Positions 23,734-34,091 of a DNA stretch of 64,000 bases are shown here, piece by piece; within the stretch, counting starts at the first letter, position 1; each line of letters starts with the position of its first letter. A program made the position numbers and the translations under genes. Under the pieces are notes generated by a model. It searched no databases. It saw only the letters and a program-made list of their open reading frames with translations, and was not told where the DNA came from. Origin of the DNA: Blattamonas nauphoetae (taxonomy: Eukaryota; Preaxostyla; Oxymonadida); assembly GCA_033064195.1 (NCBI GenBank), contig JARBJD010000004.1, forward strand, positions 310,001-374,000. The letters are read 5' to 3'.

Positions 23734-24300
23734 TTTTCAAAATTTTCAGAAAAAAATAATTCTCAACAAAAGATCCATATTGGTGAAAACTTCATGTCCG
23801 AACTATGTCTGGTTGTGGAGATATGATCAAAACAAGTTTTCAAGATCCTAAGCTTGTTATACAGGGAAATCAGTATTTGACCTTAAATTTCCACACAGGT
23901 CCCCCCAGAATTTTTCATTTTTCGAAAAATTGTCATTTCGAGAGAAAACCATCCCAAACCACCAGAAATGAAACGAAAAAGAAAAATCTTGAACAGGCGT
24001 GGAGAAAAGTGGTTCTGAAGTTTGGATTCCCTAAGCTTAAATGTTAAGGACCTCCTATTTTGGAGCCAAAAAAGGGTCGATACCCTGACTCCGAAATAGG
24101 CGCCCCAGCCCTGGAATCCTATTTTGGAAGTTCGATTTCTCCCTCGATGATTCATGGGGGAGGGAGGAATCCAATCTCCAAATGGGTTGGACTCACTCAA
24201 ATGTGGGTTTGGAGAAATCTGGGATGGATTGAGATTTGAGTCGAAAAAAGTGTCTTTTGTGGTCGGGTTAGATCCATGTGGTCGGGTTAGATCCGCATGG
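23734..24300 (-). repeat. Right arm of the palindromic element
   Basis: It mirrors the left arm. The arm pair could form a stem of more than 500 bp in single-stranded DNA or RNA. Confidence 0.9.
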
Positions 24301-24302
24301 TA

Positions 24303-26075
24303 CAAGCACAAGAGGAAGCCACCATTTCATGTTCTCCTTCACTGATTGGGCGATTCTCTCCTTCGATGTCGCCTGAACGAGGAATGTGTCTGCTGTGGCT
24401 TGGTCGTTTCCAAACACGAGGCGGCCTCGCCATTCCAAATTTGGGTCCAATGATGTCAATTTGGAGAGGTGCAGCTTGAATGCGATTGCTGTTTCCGTGA
24501 ATGACGTGCAGGAAGATTGGGTGAGTTCAAAGTGTGTCCAATCACCTTCCCCTTTATCCTTCGAGACTTCAAACACCTCCAGGAACAGTCCACATTGAAT
24601 CGACGTTGACCCCTCAATTGTCACATCAAAGTGGCCAGCTTTCTTATCCAACTTGCTCAGAGAGGATTTGGAGAGCGTTGGAACGAACAGAGGCGAGTTT
24701 ACGGGAGCGTCTTCTCCACTCAACACGCACCCCTCAATCGACATCCACGCCGACGGATGCTCGTTCGATCCATCACCTCCATTTAGGATGCTGAAAACAG
24801 CAATTTGTCCATCGTCCGAACAGTGGATGTTTCGATGGAACGATAGGAAGAGATCGAGTGAAGCGGAAGTGTCAGAGAAGGACGACGATGTGAGAGTCAG
24901 ATTCCCTCCTTTCATGTTGATCACACCTGACGAGATGCGTGTGAACTTGTTGTCTGTGATGTTCAGTTCGCAGTCTGTCGTTTGGATGATTCCGGTCGAC
25001 CACGAGCAAATGTCTGAGTTGGAGTCGGGAAGAGTTGTTTTGTGTTTTTGGGTGATCAGACCATCTTTCAGGAAGACACCAGACGAGCTTGCGGAGAGCA
25101 GAACAAATGACGAGAGAGGCGAATCGAGAACGATGTCAACATTCACAATCTCCAGCGAGGCCGAAGTCACCACAATCAGTCCCGATCCTTCCGACTGTGT
25201 CGCTGACGATGGGATTGTCAGTGTCGGCTCGGAGTTGCTTCCATGTGTCAGCAGAACATGCATCCCTTCCGAGACTGTCAGTTGAGACGAGAGTGTCGTG
25301 GAATCGATGATCCCCAATGTTGGCCGGGCAAATCTCAATCCATTCACAATCTTCCATCCACTCTCAATTGTTGGGCAAGGATTGTCGAATGTCCCACAAA
25401 ACGGAGACGAATCTGTCGATTTCGAATCAAGATTGATGAACAATTCCGTTGGACGATCAGATGTGCTGAACGAGAGCAGCGATTTGATGAGAACATCTCC
25501 ATCTGATGGATCGACTGGTGTGATCGAGGCAATCTTGAATGTTGTGGAGAATGGAAGAGAATTGTTCCAGCCAACAAGAAGAGGAGAAGACGATGCTGAT
25601 GTCGAATCAGAAATGCGAATCGTGAATGAGAAAGATGGATCCAGTGTGATTTGATATTCTTTGTTTGATTCCAAATCCGTTCCTTCAAACAGAATCAAAC
25701 CAGAAATCCCAAGTTTGTTCAGAGGAGCGAACGAGACGTGTGTGAGAAGAGGAGGTGCTGGAACACGAACAGACACATCCGAATTCACGAAAATTGAACT
25801 CTCACCACCTTTCGTTGCCAGAGTGTAGTGTTGTTTGTAAACAAGACCAGGTTCTGAGTCTCCAACCATGAAGTCGGCTTCGCAATGGGTTGAGTCAACG
25901 AATCGGACATTTCCGATGGATTCAAATGTGTTTGAATTTTGCTTCAGAAGAACTGGACCCATTTCTGATTTGAAAGCTCGTCCTTCGAACTTGGCTGTCA
26001 TCATCAATCTGTCTTTGCTAAGAGTGGCTGAAACAAACGATTCAATGCGAGATGGCTCAGCTTCGATTTCGAGTG
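24303..26075 (-). pseudogene. Receptor segment 3: second beta-helix and start of the membrane helix
   Basis: The open frame begins inside the transposon (ATG at 26139), so its first 21 codons are element sequence and not an original N-terminus; there is no signal peptide. Host sequence resumes at IEAEPSRIESF and continues through a beta-helix region to KWWLPLVLV, the first half of a transmembrane segment, where the TA-flanked palindrome interrupts it. Confidence 0.75.
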
Positions 26076-28051
26076 TTGGCATGTTAATTGGATTGGACGT
26101 TGCCAATGTTGGACTGGACAATCGACCTCTATTGGACATTCATTTTTAGACTTGCTTCTCTCATCCTCAATTCACTCATTCAATCATTTTCACAAAGAAA
26201 TGACAATAATCACTTTAGAAATAGCGAAATGGAGATAATTTGATCATATTTAGCCAAGTGTGAATCTCGACTTGATCCACCCACCATTGGACGTCATTGG
26301 ACGTGACTGGACATTTCGCTGAAATTTTTTTTCTGAAGTCTACACAATTAGTGCATCCCGTTTATTGAGGTTTTGACGAGTCGGCAAAATTGGACAGTCC
26401 AATGGACTGTCCAGTCCTGGACTGTCCAATCGACACCTATTAAGGGATTGAGTTACATCCTCATCTCAATTACGGTTTGATGTTCACATGTCTCTCTCAC
26501 TTTTTTTGAATACTAGGCGACTTCGTCTCGGTTTTGAAATACCGTGGGGTCATAAATCGCGACGCAAAGTCAACAGATCTAGAATTCATTCATTCTTCCC
26601 CAGACACAACATCTCTCACCCCACGATTGATATCACCATCGAATCTCTATGCTTGAACTCAAATGTGTGAATTTCTCATTCTAAATTCTTCTTTTATTCC
26701 TTTCTGTTCCAGCCTTCGTTTCGCATCCTTTCCTCAAAGTTCTGCCTCGATGATACGTGACTTTTTCACTGGTGAGATCAACTTACTTGAGTTTCTTCAA
26801 TTTATGATGTGGAATCCGATATTCTCTGTATTCAGGTCGCTTCTGCGGCTATGTCAATCGTTGGGATGATCTGTGTGATCATTTATATCTTCCCTGTTGT
26901 CTTAATCAATGTTTGTTTGCTTCTTCTGCTCATTCTTTCAATTCTTCTCTTCTCATAGCAACTGAGATTCATTGCATGATGACTCCTCACAATGTGGGGG
27001 AATGAGTTCTTTTCATTGGAATATGAATCTCTACTGCTCGTATGCACAGATTCATCCTCTACAGTATGTTCTCTTTCATGTTTTTCCTCATCTTCCAGAT
27101 ATATTTGTCCAAACGCATTGGTGAGCGCTGACCTGCTCGATCACCATTGATTGTGTTCTGGACACGCCTCTGCTCCTGTTTGGAATCATCCGCATATTTC
27201 CAAAGAATTGCAGTCAAATGCAAGAATTTGTATTCTGGATACCTTGACGGATATTCACAGCAATTGTGATGATTCTTGGTATCATGTTTAGGTCCACTCT
27301 CAACCACACCCAAGCCCTCATCTCCACAAGTATCAACGCTGTGTGTGCTCGAACCAATTCATCAGAGAAGTACCGCGTAACTGTCTTGGCGGAATCAAAA
27401 AGGCTGTCTGTGACTCATCGAACTATTTCTCCAAGGAGTTGGGTTACTGCGGCACAACTCTTCTAACTTCGGGAAACTCAGTGTCGATGATGATTCTCTT
27501 CACCTCTGTGGTTGATGGTCGGGTCAGTATGTCTTTTTGAACGAGATTGTTGTTGACACCTCCGGATGTCCACATTTCTCTTGTTTGTCATTCCGCATGC
27601 CTCATTCATTTTCTTCTCTCTCATTCCAGTTCTTTCCCCGTGTTGGTTATCTGCATCACTCCTCATTGCACATGTTACGATTGTGGCTGCCCAGCACGTC
27701 GTTCACAACAAAGATAAGAATGAATAAACTGCAGCGGCGTTTTTATATTCATGGGAGGAAAGGAACATATCGGCCCAACTAACAAGATATCAGCAAGAAT
27801 TCGAGATCTCACATCAACAGTACAGATCCTCGCAAAGTTGTAAACTGAAATATCTTTTTCTTTCAATTGGTTTTATTTGGGGTGCATTTCATGTACACAA
27901 CGACAAATCGTTCATTTAACAATCCCTGCGGAGAAAATATGTTCGGAGCCACATAACCAATATCATGGGTCAGATCTCTCATCGCCCAAATAGGAGACTG
28001 GACATTGGACTGGACAATCCCACCTCGACTGGACACAGCTTAACAGGCCAA
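26076..28051 (+). mobile_element. Pack-type DNA element, copy 1 (1976 bp, 8-bp TSD)
   Basis: The terminal inverted repeat TTGGCATGTTAA / TTAACAGGCCAA (11 of 12 matching) is flanked by TTCGAGTG on both sides (26068-26075, 28052-28059). About 435 bp at the left and 65 bp at the right are shared with the copy at 59079-61288, and both ends are studded with GGACTGGACA-type subterminal motifs, as hAT elements often have. The interiors of the two copies are unrelated. No transposase is seen. The TSD length suggests the hAT superfamily, though the terminal bases are atypical. Confidence 0.88.
26836..27728 (+). CDS. Multi-span membrane protein gene piece carried by the transposon
   Basis: Exons with proper borders read as a membrane helix (SAAMSIVGMICVIIYIFPVV), then short exons, then a Cys-containing segment (YQRCVCSNQFIREVPRNCLG, LGYCGTTLL), then after a GTATGT..CAG intron (27512-27635 region) a final helix and tail (SASLLIAHVTIVAAQ...KDKNE) ending in TAA at 27728. 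Helix, Cys-rich loop, helix resembles tetraspanin-like proteins, but the CCG motif is absent and the first exons are unclear, so the name is tentative. It is probably a captured host gene fragment. Confidence 0.45.
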
Positions 28052-30367
28052 TTCGAGTGTGTTGGGTTCGAAGAAGTGGGATGAGGTGATCGAGTTCAGA
28101 GTATGAGTGAAGTTCGTCACATCGTATGTCTTTCCATATTCCAGTTCGCATGATGACGAAGGATAGAGAAGCGCTGATCCAATCCATTTCGACTCTGATG
28201 TCAACGAGAAGTCAATCGTGTGTTTCACATCACCATCCAACGACAGTTCCACTGAATAGCTTCCAGTTGTTCCCAACTTCTGGCCAATCAGCTCAACAAA
28301 GACTGTCGTCTCGTCGTCATCATATTTAGCAATGTTCAGTTTCACAAGCCGTGTCGGTTCGACTGGAGTGCGGAACGTGAGAGAAGAGTGGAAGAATGTC
28401 GGTTTGTTGTCTTTATCTGTCAGTCCTGTCACTGTGTATTCCGTGTCGTATTCCAGATCCACTTTCGAGACGTCTTGCGAGAACAGAATCGCTGACACTG
28501 TCCCACTCTCTCCATCTGCTCCGAACGACGCTGTGAGCGTCTTCGAATTGTTCAACGTCAGTGTGAACGGTCCATTCGTCATTTTGATTCCTGTGAGCGC
28601 AATCTTCACTCGTCTGTCGGAGTCTTCAGCGACAACTGTTCCAACTTCAGTCAATCGAGGAGGTTCGACTCCCACAATGAACGAGAGAGACGGCTCAACA
28701 TGAACTGAACGAGCGTTCTCCATCGTCGTCGTCATCTTCACCAATCTGTACGTCTCCCCATATTTCAGTTCCACGGTGGGATGCAGCGAGGCAGAGGCCT
28801 GTCCAGTTGTCGCTGACTCGAAACTCGCTGTGATCACTGGCTTCTCGGTATCATCCACCACATTCACCAATTCCAGCGAAAATGTCCCAATTTGCATGTG
28901 GTGTCCAACAAGTGCAACCGTCGTCGTGTTCGAATCGTTCACAGCAACAACATCGCCAATTTTCATCACTCGGCCTGGTTCTTCAATCGTTGTGAAAGGG
29001 AACGGTGACTGGAGGATCAGTTCATCTCCATTCTTGTCTTCCACTCTCGAAACGATGAAATCTGTGCAGTAATCCAATTCCACCTTCGATGGATCATCAG
29101 AGAACAGAATAGCCGATCCTTCTCCACGAGTTGTTGAGCTCGCTGAAAAACTGAAAGAGAATGTGGCTGACGAAGATGAGAGAACATTGATTGTGTATTT
29201 CTCGTTTGCGACAAGGACTCGGCCTTCCACTGAAAAGAATGCTGTCTTGTCCAGTTCATCATATCCACTCAGCGTCAACGAGGTGATTCTGGCTGGTTCT
29301 GGACTGGTTGAGAACGAATTCACATCCAACACAACATTCTGGAATGTGTCGGTTGAGATCATCGATGTGATTGTGTATTCCATTCCATATTTCAGTGATG
29401 CCTCGTTCAGCGGATGAAGTGACATGTTCACAACAGGCAACGCTGTCAGTGATGTCGGAGCACGAGTGATTGTCGTTTCGTGAGTCAATCCATCCTGATC
29501 TTGTCCAGACAATGTGATGATGTACGATTCTGCCACAAATCCACTTTCTCCAAACGACAGTGTCAGCCAGTCAGTCGAATTCACTTGGGCGATCTTCGTG
29601 ACTCGTGCTGAGGGATAAGGAATGCTGAACGAAAGAGGAGTCAGTTGGCTGAGCGACTTCGAGTTGAACACGATGCTCTTCACTTCGTATTCTCGAGCAT
29701 ATCGCAACTTCGACGAGTCTGTCGCTGACATTCCGAATTGGCCAGACAGCGATGAGAGAGTGGGAGAGGTCAGAGAAATCGTCAGTTCATCTTGATTTGC
29801 TGTCTTAACTTTCATCTGATGCGTTCCTTCTCGGAACAGATGTCCAGAAAAGGTAATCGAAGCTGTTGTTGGATTGATTGTGCTTCCTGTCACTCCATCC
29901 ACTCCTGCCTGTCCATGTGGGAACGACCATGATCGGATTGTGTATGTCTTCCCACTCTCCAGAATTGGCAGAATTGTTGTGGAGCTCAGAGCGAAGTCAG
30001 CTGTTGCTGTTGTCGATGGCGTTGTCGATGATCCAAATGTCAGGAAAACAAGACGAGGAACATTCGCCCCTTCCAACAACACTCCCATCTGCCCCTTGAT
30101 CTTCTCGCTCATCGTCATTGAAACTGTCGCTGTTGTTCCCACAATCTCCACCGACGACGAGACAACCGTGGCGTTTCTCACCTGCGGGATCAATAAGCCA
30201 TCTGAAAATTGAGTGTCGCCATCGTACACGTTTGGACTCCCCGATGTTGAATCACAAAACTGAATCGACGTTGAATTAAGTATCGCACTCTTCAGTGGTA
30301 TCGCCGCCATATCTCTCGAAGAGACAGGCTTCTTCGCTTCGCATGCCCGAAACTGCACAAATTTCAT
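28052..30367 (-). pseudogene. Receptor segment 2: tandem E-set/Ig-like repeats
   Basis: About 770 residues contain at least seven units of about 95-110 residues. Units share a start of the type (V)EP-RL-K(I/V), an interior F-L-L--, and an end ELKYG-TY-V. Sequences such as VELKYGETYRLVKM, VDLEYDTEYTVTGL and CELEYGKTYDVTNF show the repeat. The fold is probably beta-sandwich and extracellular. The frame runs 12 nt into the transposon before stopping at 28040. Confidence 0.72.
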
Positions 30368-31879
30368 TTACACTGATGATACTGAGTTGAAAAACAGTCC
30401 GCCTCCATAAGTGTTGGAATAACACCCGATGAAGGCACAATTGGTAATAGTTGAGGGAGTGGTGTAGATATATAGCGCGCCTGCACGGCCTTGCGCCCAA
30501 CATTTCTCAAAAAAGCAGTTCGAGATTGTTGATGGCTTCGGGAGATTTGCTATGACTGCACCTGCTGTTGAGAATTGATGTTCAGATGTCGAGGCACATT
30601 CAGTGAAGGATGAATCGATGACAGACAATCCTGTTCCGGTGGTCGAAGGTGAATAGTAGTTTACAGCCCCGCCATCATTGTCTGACTTGGTGACTGTGCA
30701 TTTGTGGAAGAAGCACTTTGAGATGGAGAGAGTAGTTGTGACGTCGTGCAAGTATATCGCAGCTCCACCAACACTTCCTTCTTGGGTGGAGAAGGTCATT
30801 TCGTTGAAAGTGCAGAGGATGAAGGAGACGGAGGTGACACCTGCTGGGAATGTGTATTGGGAACGGGTGCTGTTGTAGTGTTTGTATTGTTCTGTTTTGG
30901 CTGAATTTGAGGTGCGGGTGCAGTGGGAGAATGACGAGTTCTGGCAGAGCAGAGAGCCTCCCATGTTGATGTCCAGCATGCCCGTCCCGCTTTGGTGGTT
31001 CGACGAGCGAGAAAGCGAACATCCGAGCAATGTTTGCGACACACACGACCCCAATTTCAGAGACGGCAACGATTCACAATTCGAAGCGCAGGAACTGCTC
31101 ATGTTCAGAAGAGAACACGCCGAAAGATGTGTGGTTGTCGTTGAATCAGGTCGGAGGCGAACAATCTCCCCTGTCGATGGAGTCAGTCCAAACGAGAAGA
31201 GAGGACCAGTTCCAGATGAGAGAATCTTCGAATCCAACCGAAGACCAGATCCAAACACAGAGATGGCTGCTGAAGTGGACAATGTGTCAACCAGTGGCGG
31301 TTGAGTGTCGCTAGTCCACACAATCTCACTTGACGACACAACAATTCGTGACCCAAATCTTGATGGCGATTCCTCCGAGCTGACAACAACAAATGGCGAT
31401 TCGAGTCCACAAGAGACCAGCCTCCCGTCTTCAAAGAGCACTGTTGAACTTTCAACAAGGAATATGCTGCTTTCTCTCTCACTGTTGTCAATCGTCACTT
31501 GTCGAACGTGAACGGTGCTATTCCGCAAATTGAGCATGAATAATCTGTTGTCAACTGATTTTGCGACAGAATTGCCAGAGTTTGAATGACAATCAGTCTG
31601 ATTCTCAGCATCGACCTTTTGGAATTGGTTCACACTTCTTTCGACTTTCTCTGGCGTGATTGTTGTGTTGTGTCCCACAAGATGAATGTCTTGATTAGTG
31701 ATGTCCAACGACTCAGCAACAAGATGGACATTTGCTGGGAGTTGTATCTGTTTTGCATCGGAAGTTGTTGAAGAAAGAGACTTCGCTTCTGTTAGTAGAT
31801 ACTCCCGGAGATGTAGAGGCGGAGCCAAGGGGAGACTCGAGATAGTGGTGAAGAGTAAGACAAAAAGCGAATGTCCCAT
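30368..31879 (-). pseudogene. Receptor segment 1: signal peptide and beta-helix
   Basis: It opens with ATG and a leader (MGHSLFVLLFTTISSLPLA). The beta-helix part carries turns such as GGAVNYYSPSTTGTGLSVI and GALYIYTTPSTITNCAFIG. The frame is closed by TAA directly after NSVSSV, and the next codon in the same frame continues the family pattern (KFVQFRACEAKKP). Confidence 0.75.
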
Positions 31880-32081
31880 CTCTAATCTTTATGAATCTGA
31901 TGAGTGGAAAAGATCTGGACCAAACTTTTTTAGATTTCAAGAACCATCTTACCCGAAGTCGTTAGCTTGAACTGAATCTTTGAGTAAGGCTGGTAATCAA
32001 CCTGAAAAATTATCATCGAAGCGAAACACTCAATGAATCAACAAATTATTGGGCGATCATTCATTCCGCAACCACTCGAAG

Positions 32082-34022
32082 ATGTTGCTCTGTCTCATTT
32101 CTCTGATGTCGACCGTTCCTGTCGACATCAGTCCTTTTCTCCTCCCACAGTCAAATTCGGAATCTCCCATCATCCTGAACAACCGAGCGTTCACATCGAA
32201 CAACCATCGATTTCTCCATGAGAGAACCACGATTCGAAGCATGACCAATTCCAATGTGTTTGGAATGGATGAATCCACCGAATTCCTGTTTCATTTGCTG
32301 AATTCTACAATTTCGTTCAACAATCTGAACTTCGTCGTCTCCAGGCAGTCGAGAATCGCAAACCTGCTTGACTCTTCCCATGTCCAGCTCAGCTGTGCCA
32401 TACTCACATTTGAAAGCGATAACATCCCCATCACAACTGACCTGGGCACGGTAGCCCTCCTCAACATCACCCTTCGTGGCTACTCGCTCCTCCCCGAAAT
32501 ACTCGAGTCATCCAGCCCAGATTCTCACCTTCTTGTCTCACAGTGCCTTTGTGATGATGTCATCGTTGGTTCATCCCCACTTTTCGGCTGTTCCACATAC
32601 TCAGCAGAAATCACACAATCATCCTTCTCGAACATCGACCACGTCGTTCCAAACCAATATTATTACCCAACAAAGACTCTCTGCGCCACTGATCCAAGCA
32701 AGTTCCAATATACCACTAATTTCGCGGAGTCCACGATGCGGAACGTGACAGACGATATCTACGGCAGCATCACCAACGCCCCGATCTCCGGAAACAGTTT
32801 CATGCTGCGAGACCTCCAAAGCATCCAACAGACTGTGAAAACAGATGTCCTCCAATCGAACAAGAAAGCGAACGAAACAGTTATCTGCGCAATCACAAAG
32901 AAATACACTGTTCAGAATTATAAGTTTGTGGATGGGTCCGACCCTTATTCGACTGGGTATCTTGGATTGGTCATCTCCATTTATGCCCCAGCTATCACGT
33001 TGACTGTGTCTGGTTGTTCTTTTGAAGGACTGTCGTCTCAAGGGAGCGCGGGACTATTCATTGAATCATCTACCCTCTCGTCTTCTGATCCGACGGATGC
33101 TCCGAAAGTGTCCATCAAGAGCTGCAAATTCGTCAACCTGAACGGATGGAGTTTTCTTTCAATTTCTCCTCTTGATAACAATTGCACGATCTCGAAATGT
33201 TCAATGATCTCGTGTACAGCGTCTAGGTACTGTGTCGGTATTTCTCACTCAGTCTCCAACATTCAAAACATCGAACTCCGAATCTCCGGATGTGGCTTCC
33301 AATCATGCCGATCGTATTATGACTATTACCCTGGCTTCGTCATCGACTATTCAGGCACTGTGGTCTTTGACAAACAAACCGTGTTTGAAGATATGTCGTT
33401 CAGGAGTACTGGCCTTCGCGTTCGAGCTCCATCCATCAAATTCACCCAAACTCGTCTCTCGAACTGTTACGCCAGTGTGGATGGGTCGACCGTAGAACTA
33501 TATGCGGATACAATTCTTGTTGAAGATGTCCATTTGAAGAAGAACAGAGGCACCTGTTCACCTTCGCAACTGTTCATCACATTGACCCAAAATTACTATT
33601 CATCAGAAGGTCATTATGTGACACTGAACCGAATATATGTTGAAAAGTCGACCTCCACGAGTTTATATGATATTGTAGTTGCTGTTCCAGAAACCCTCCT
33701 CACGAGCGGCCATCTTAACAAGCAATGGGTGACTGAACTCAACGCAGATTCTAACCGGAACATCATCGCAAGCACATACTACGAGACGGAGATATCTCCC
33801 TCATTTTATTGTGGAAGATATGATGGGCTCCTCACAGACGAGACTTACTACATCTCACAAATCGGAGAAGATCCACGAAAAGACAAGTCAAAATTGAGTA
33901 TGTTCGACACACCGGATGGGTCTAATGGGGTGGTCATCGCACTGACAACATCACTGCCTGTGACACTGATTATCGTTGTCGGGATCATCGCAGGTCTGAT
34001 TTACGGGTTTGCGACTCGTTAG
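32082..34022 (+). CDS. Type I membrane protein with beta-helix ectodomain
   Basis: The start is set at the ATG giving MLLCLISLMSTVPVDIS, a good signal peptide; the frame is open further upstream only through non-ATG codons. The single exon encodes about 646 residues. Ectodomain segments such as TVSGCSFEGLSSQGSAGLFI and LRISGCGFQSCRSYYDYYPG show beta-helix turns with recurrent Cys. The protein ends with a membrane helix (LPVTLIIVVGIIAGLIYGF) and only three residues after it, so it has almost no cytoplasmic part. It is divergent from the broken receptor at 31879, about 200 bp away, so a shared promoter region is likely. Confidence 0.78.
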   Translation: MLLCLISLMSTVPVDISPFLLPQSNSESPIILNNRAFTSNNHRFLHERTTIRSMTNSNVFGMDESTEFLFHLLNSTISFNNLNFVVSRQSRIANLLDSSHVQLSCAILTFESDNIPITTDLGTVALLNITLRGYSLLPEILESSSPDSHLLVSQCLCDDVIVGSSPLFGCSTYSAEITQSSFSNIDHVVPNQYYYPTKTLCATDPSKFQYTTNFAESTMRNVTDDIYGSITNAPISGNSFMLRDLQSIQQTVKTDVLQSNKKANETVICAITKKYTVQNYKFVDGSDPYSTGYLGLVISIYAPAITLTVSGCSFEGLSSQGSAGLFIESSTLSSSDPTDAPKVSIKSCKFVNLNGWSFLSISPLDNNCTISKCSMISCTASRYCVGISHSVSNIQNIELRISGCGFQSCRSYYDYYPGFVIDYSGTVVFDKQTVFEDMSFRSTGLRVRAPSIKFTQTRLSNCYASVDGSTVELYADTILVEDVHLKKNRGTCSPSQLFITLTQNYYSSEGHYVTLNRIYVEKSTSTSLYDIVVAVPETLLTSGHLNKQWVTELNADSNRNIIASTYYETEISPSFYCGRYDGLLTDETYYISQIGEDPRKDKSKLSMFDTPDGSNGVVIALTTSLPVTLIIVVGIIAGLIYGFATR

Positions 34023-34091
34023 TCGACTTCGTAGAATGCAGGACAATCCAAAACCGTCGATTATGGACTGTTTCACTCGTGTTGAAGGTAT

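Larger units (their letters stand above)
22922..24300. mobile_element. 1379-bp palindromic (foldback) DNA element with TA duplication
   Basis: Two inverted arms of about 565 bp enclose a unique centre of about 240 bp. The arms match almost base for base, including a duplicated 19-bp unit (GGATCTAACCCGACCACAT) at each end. The outermost bases are CCATGCGG...CCGCATGG, flanked by TA on both sides (22920-22921, 24301-24302), the target duplication typical of Tc1/mariner-type elements. No transposase is encoded; open frames in the arms are mirror images of each other and lack features. It is a non-autonomous plain DNA transposon. The near-identity of the arms implies recent insertion or ongoing arm correction. 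Confidence 0.9.
21963..31879 (-). pseudogene. Receptor-like gene split by two transposons and one in-frame stop
   Basis: Read from 31879 to 21963, four open segments belong to one gene: signal peptide plus beta-helix; a long run of repeated Ig/E-set-like domains; a second beta-helix ending at a transmembrane segment; and the rest of that transmembrane segment plus a pseudokinase tail. The 1976-bp insertion (26076-28051) has TSD TTCGAGTG, and the 1379-bp insertion (22922-24300) has TSD TA. Subtracting each with one TSD copy leaves ...PNTLE-IEAEPSR... and ...LVLV-IATFA... in one continuous frame, so the insertions are secondary. A TAA at 30368-30370 divides the first two segments in the same frame. 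The layout parallels the intact gene at 50152-58728, which supports a common receptor family. Expression of a whole protein from this locus is unlikely. Confidence 0.85.

Noticed and set aside
22922-24300. Polinton/Maverick-type element, because of the long inverted ends
   Set aside because: Total length is under 1.4 kb, the target duplication is TA rather than 5-6 bp, and there is no room for polymerase, integrase or capsid genes.
22680-24311. Identical 80- and 142-codon open frames in the palindrome arms
   Set aside because: They are duplicates by palindromy, with no initiator context or domain; the arms look non-coding.
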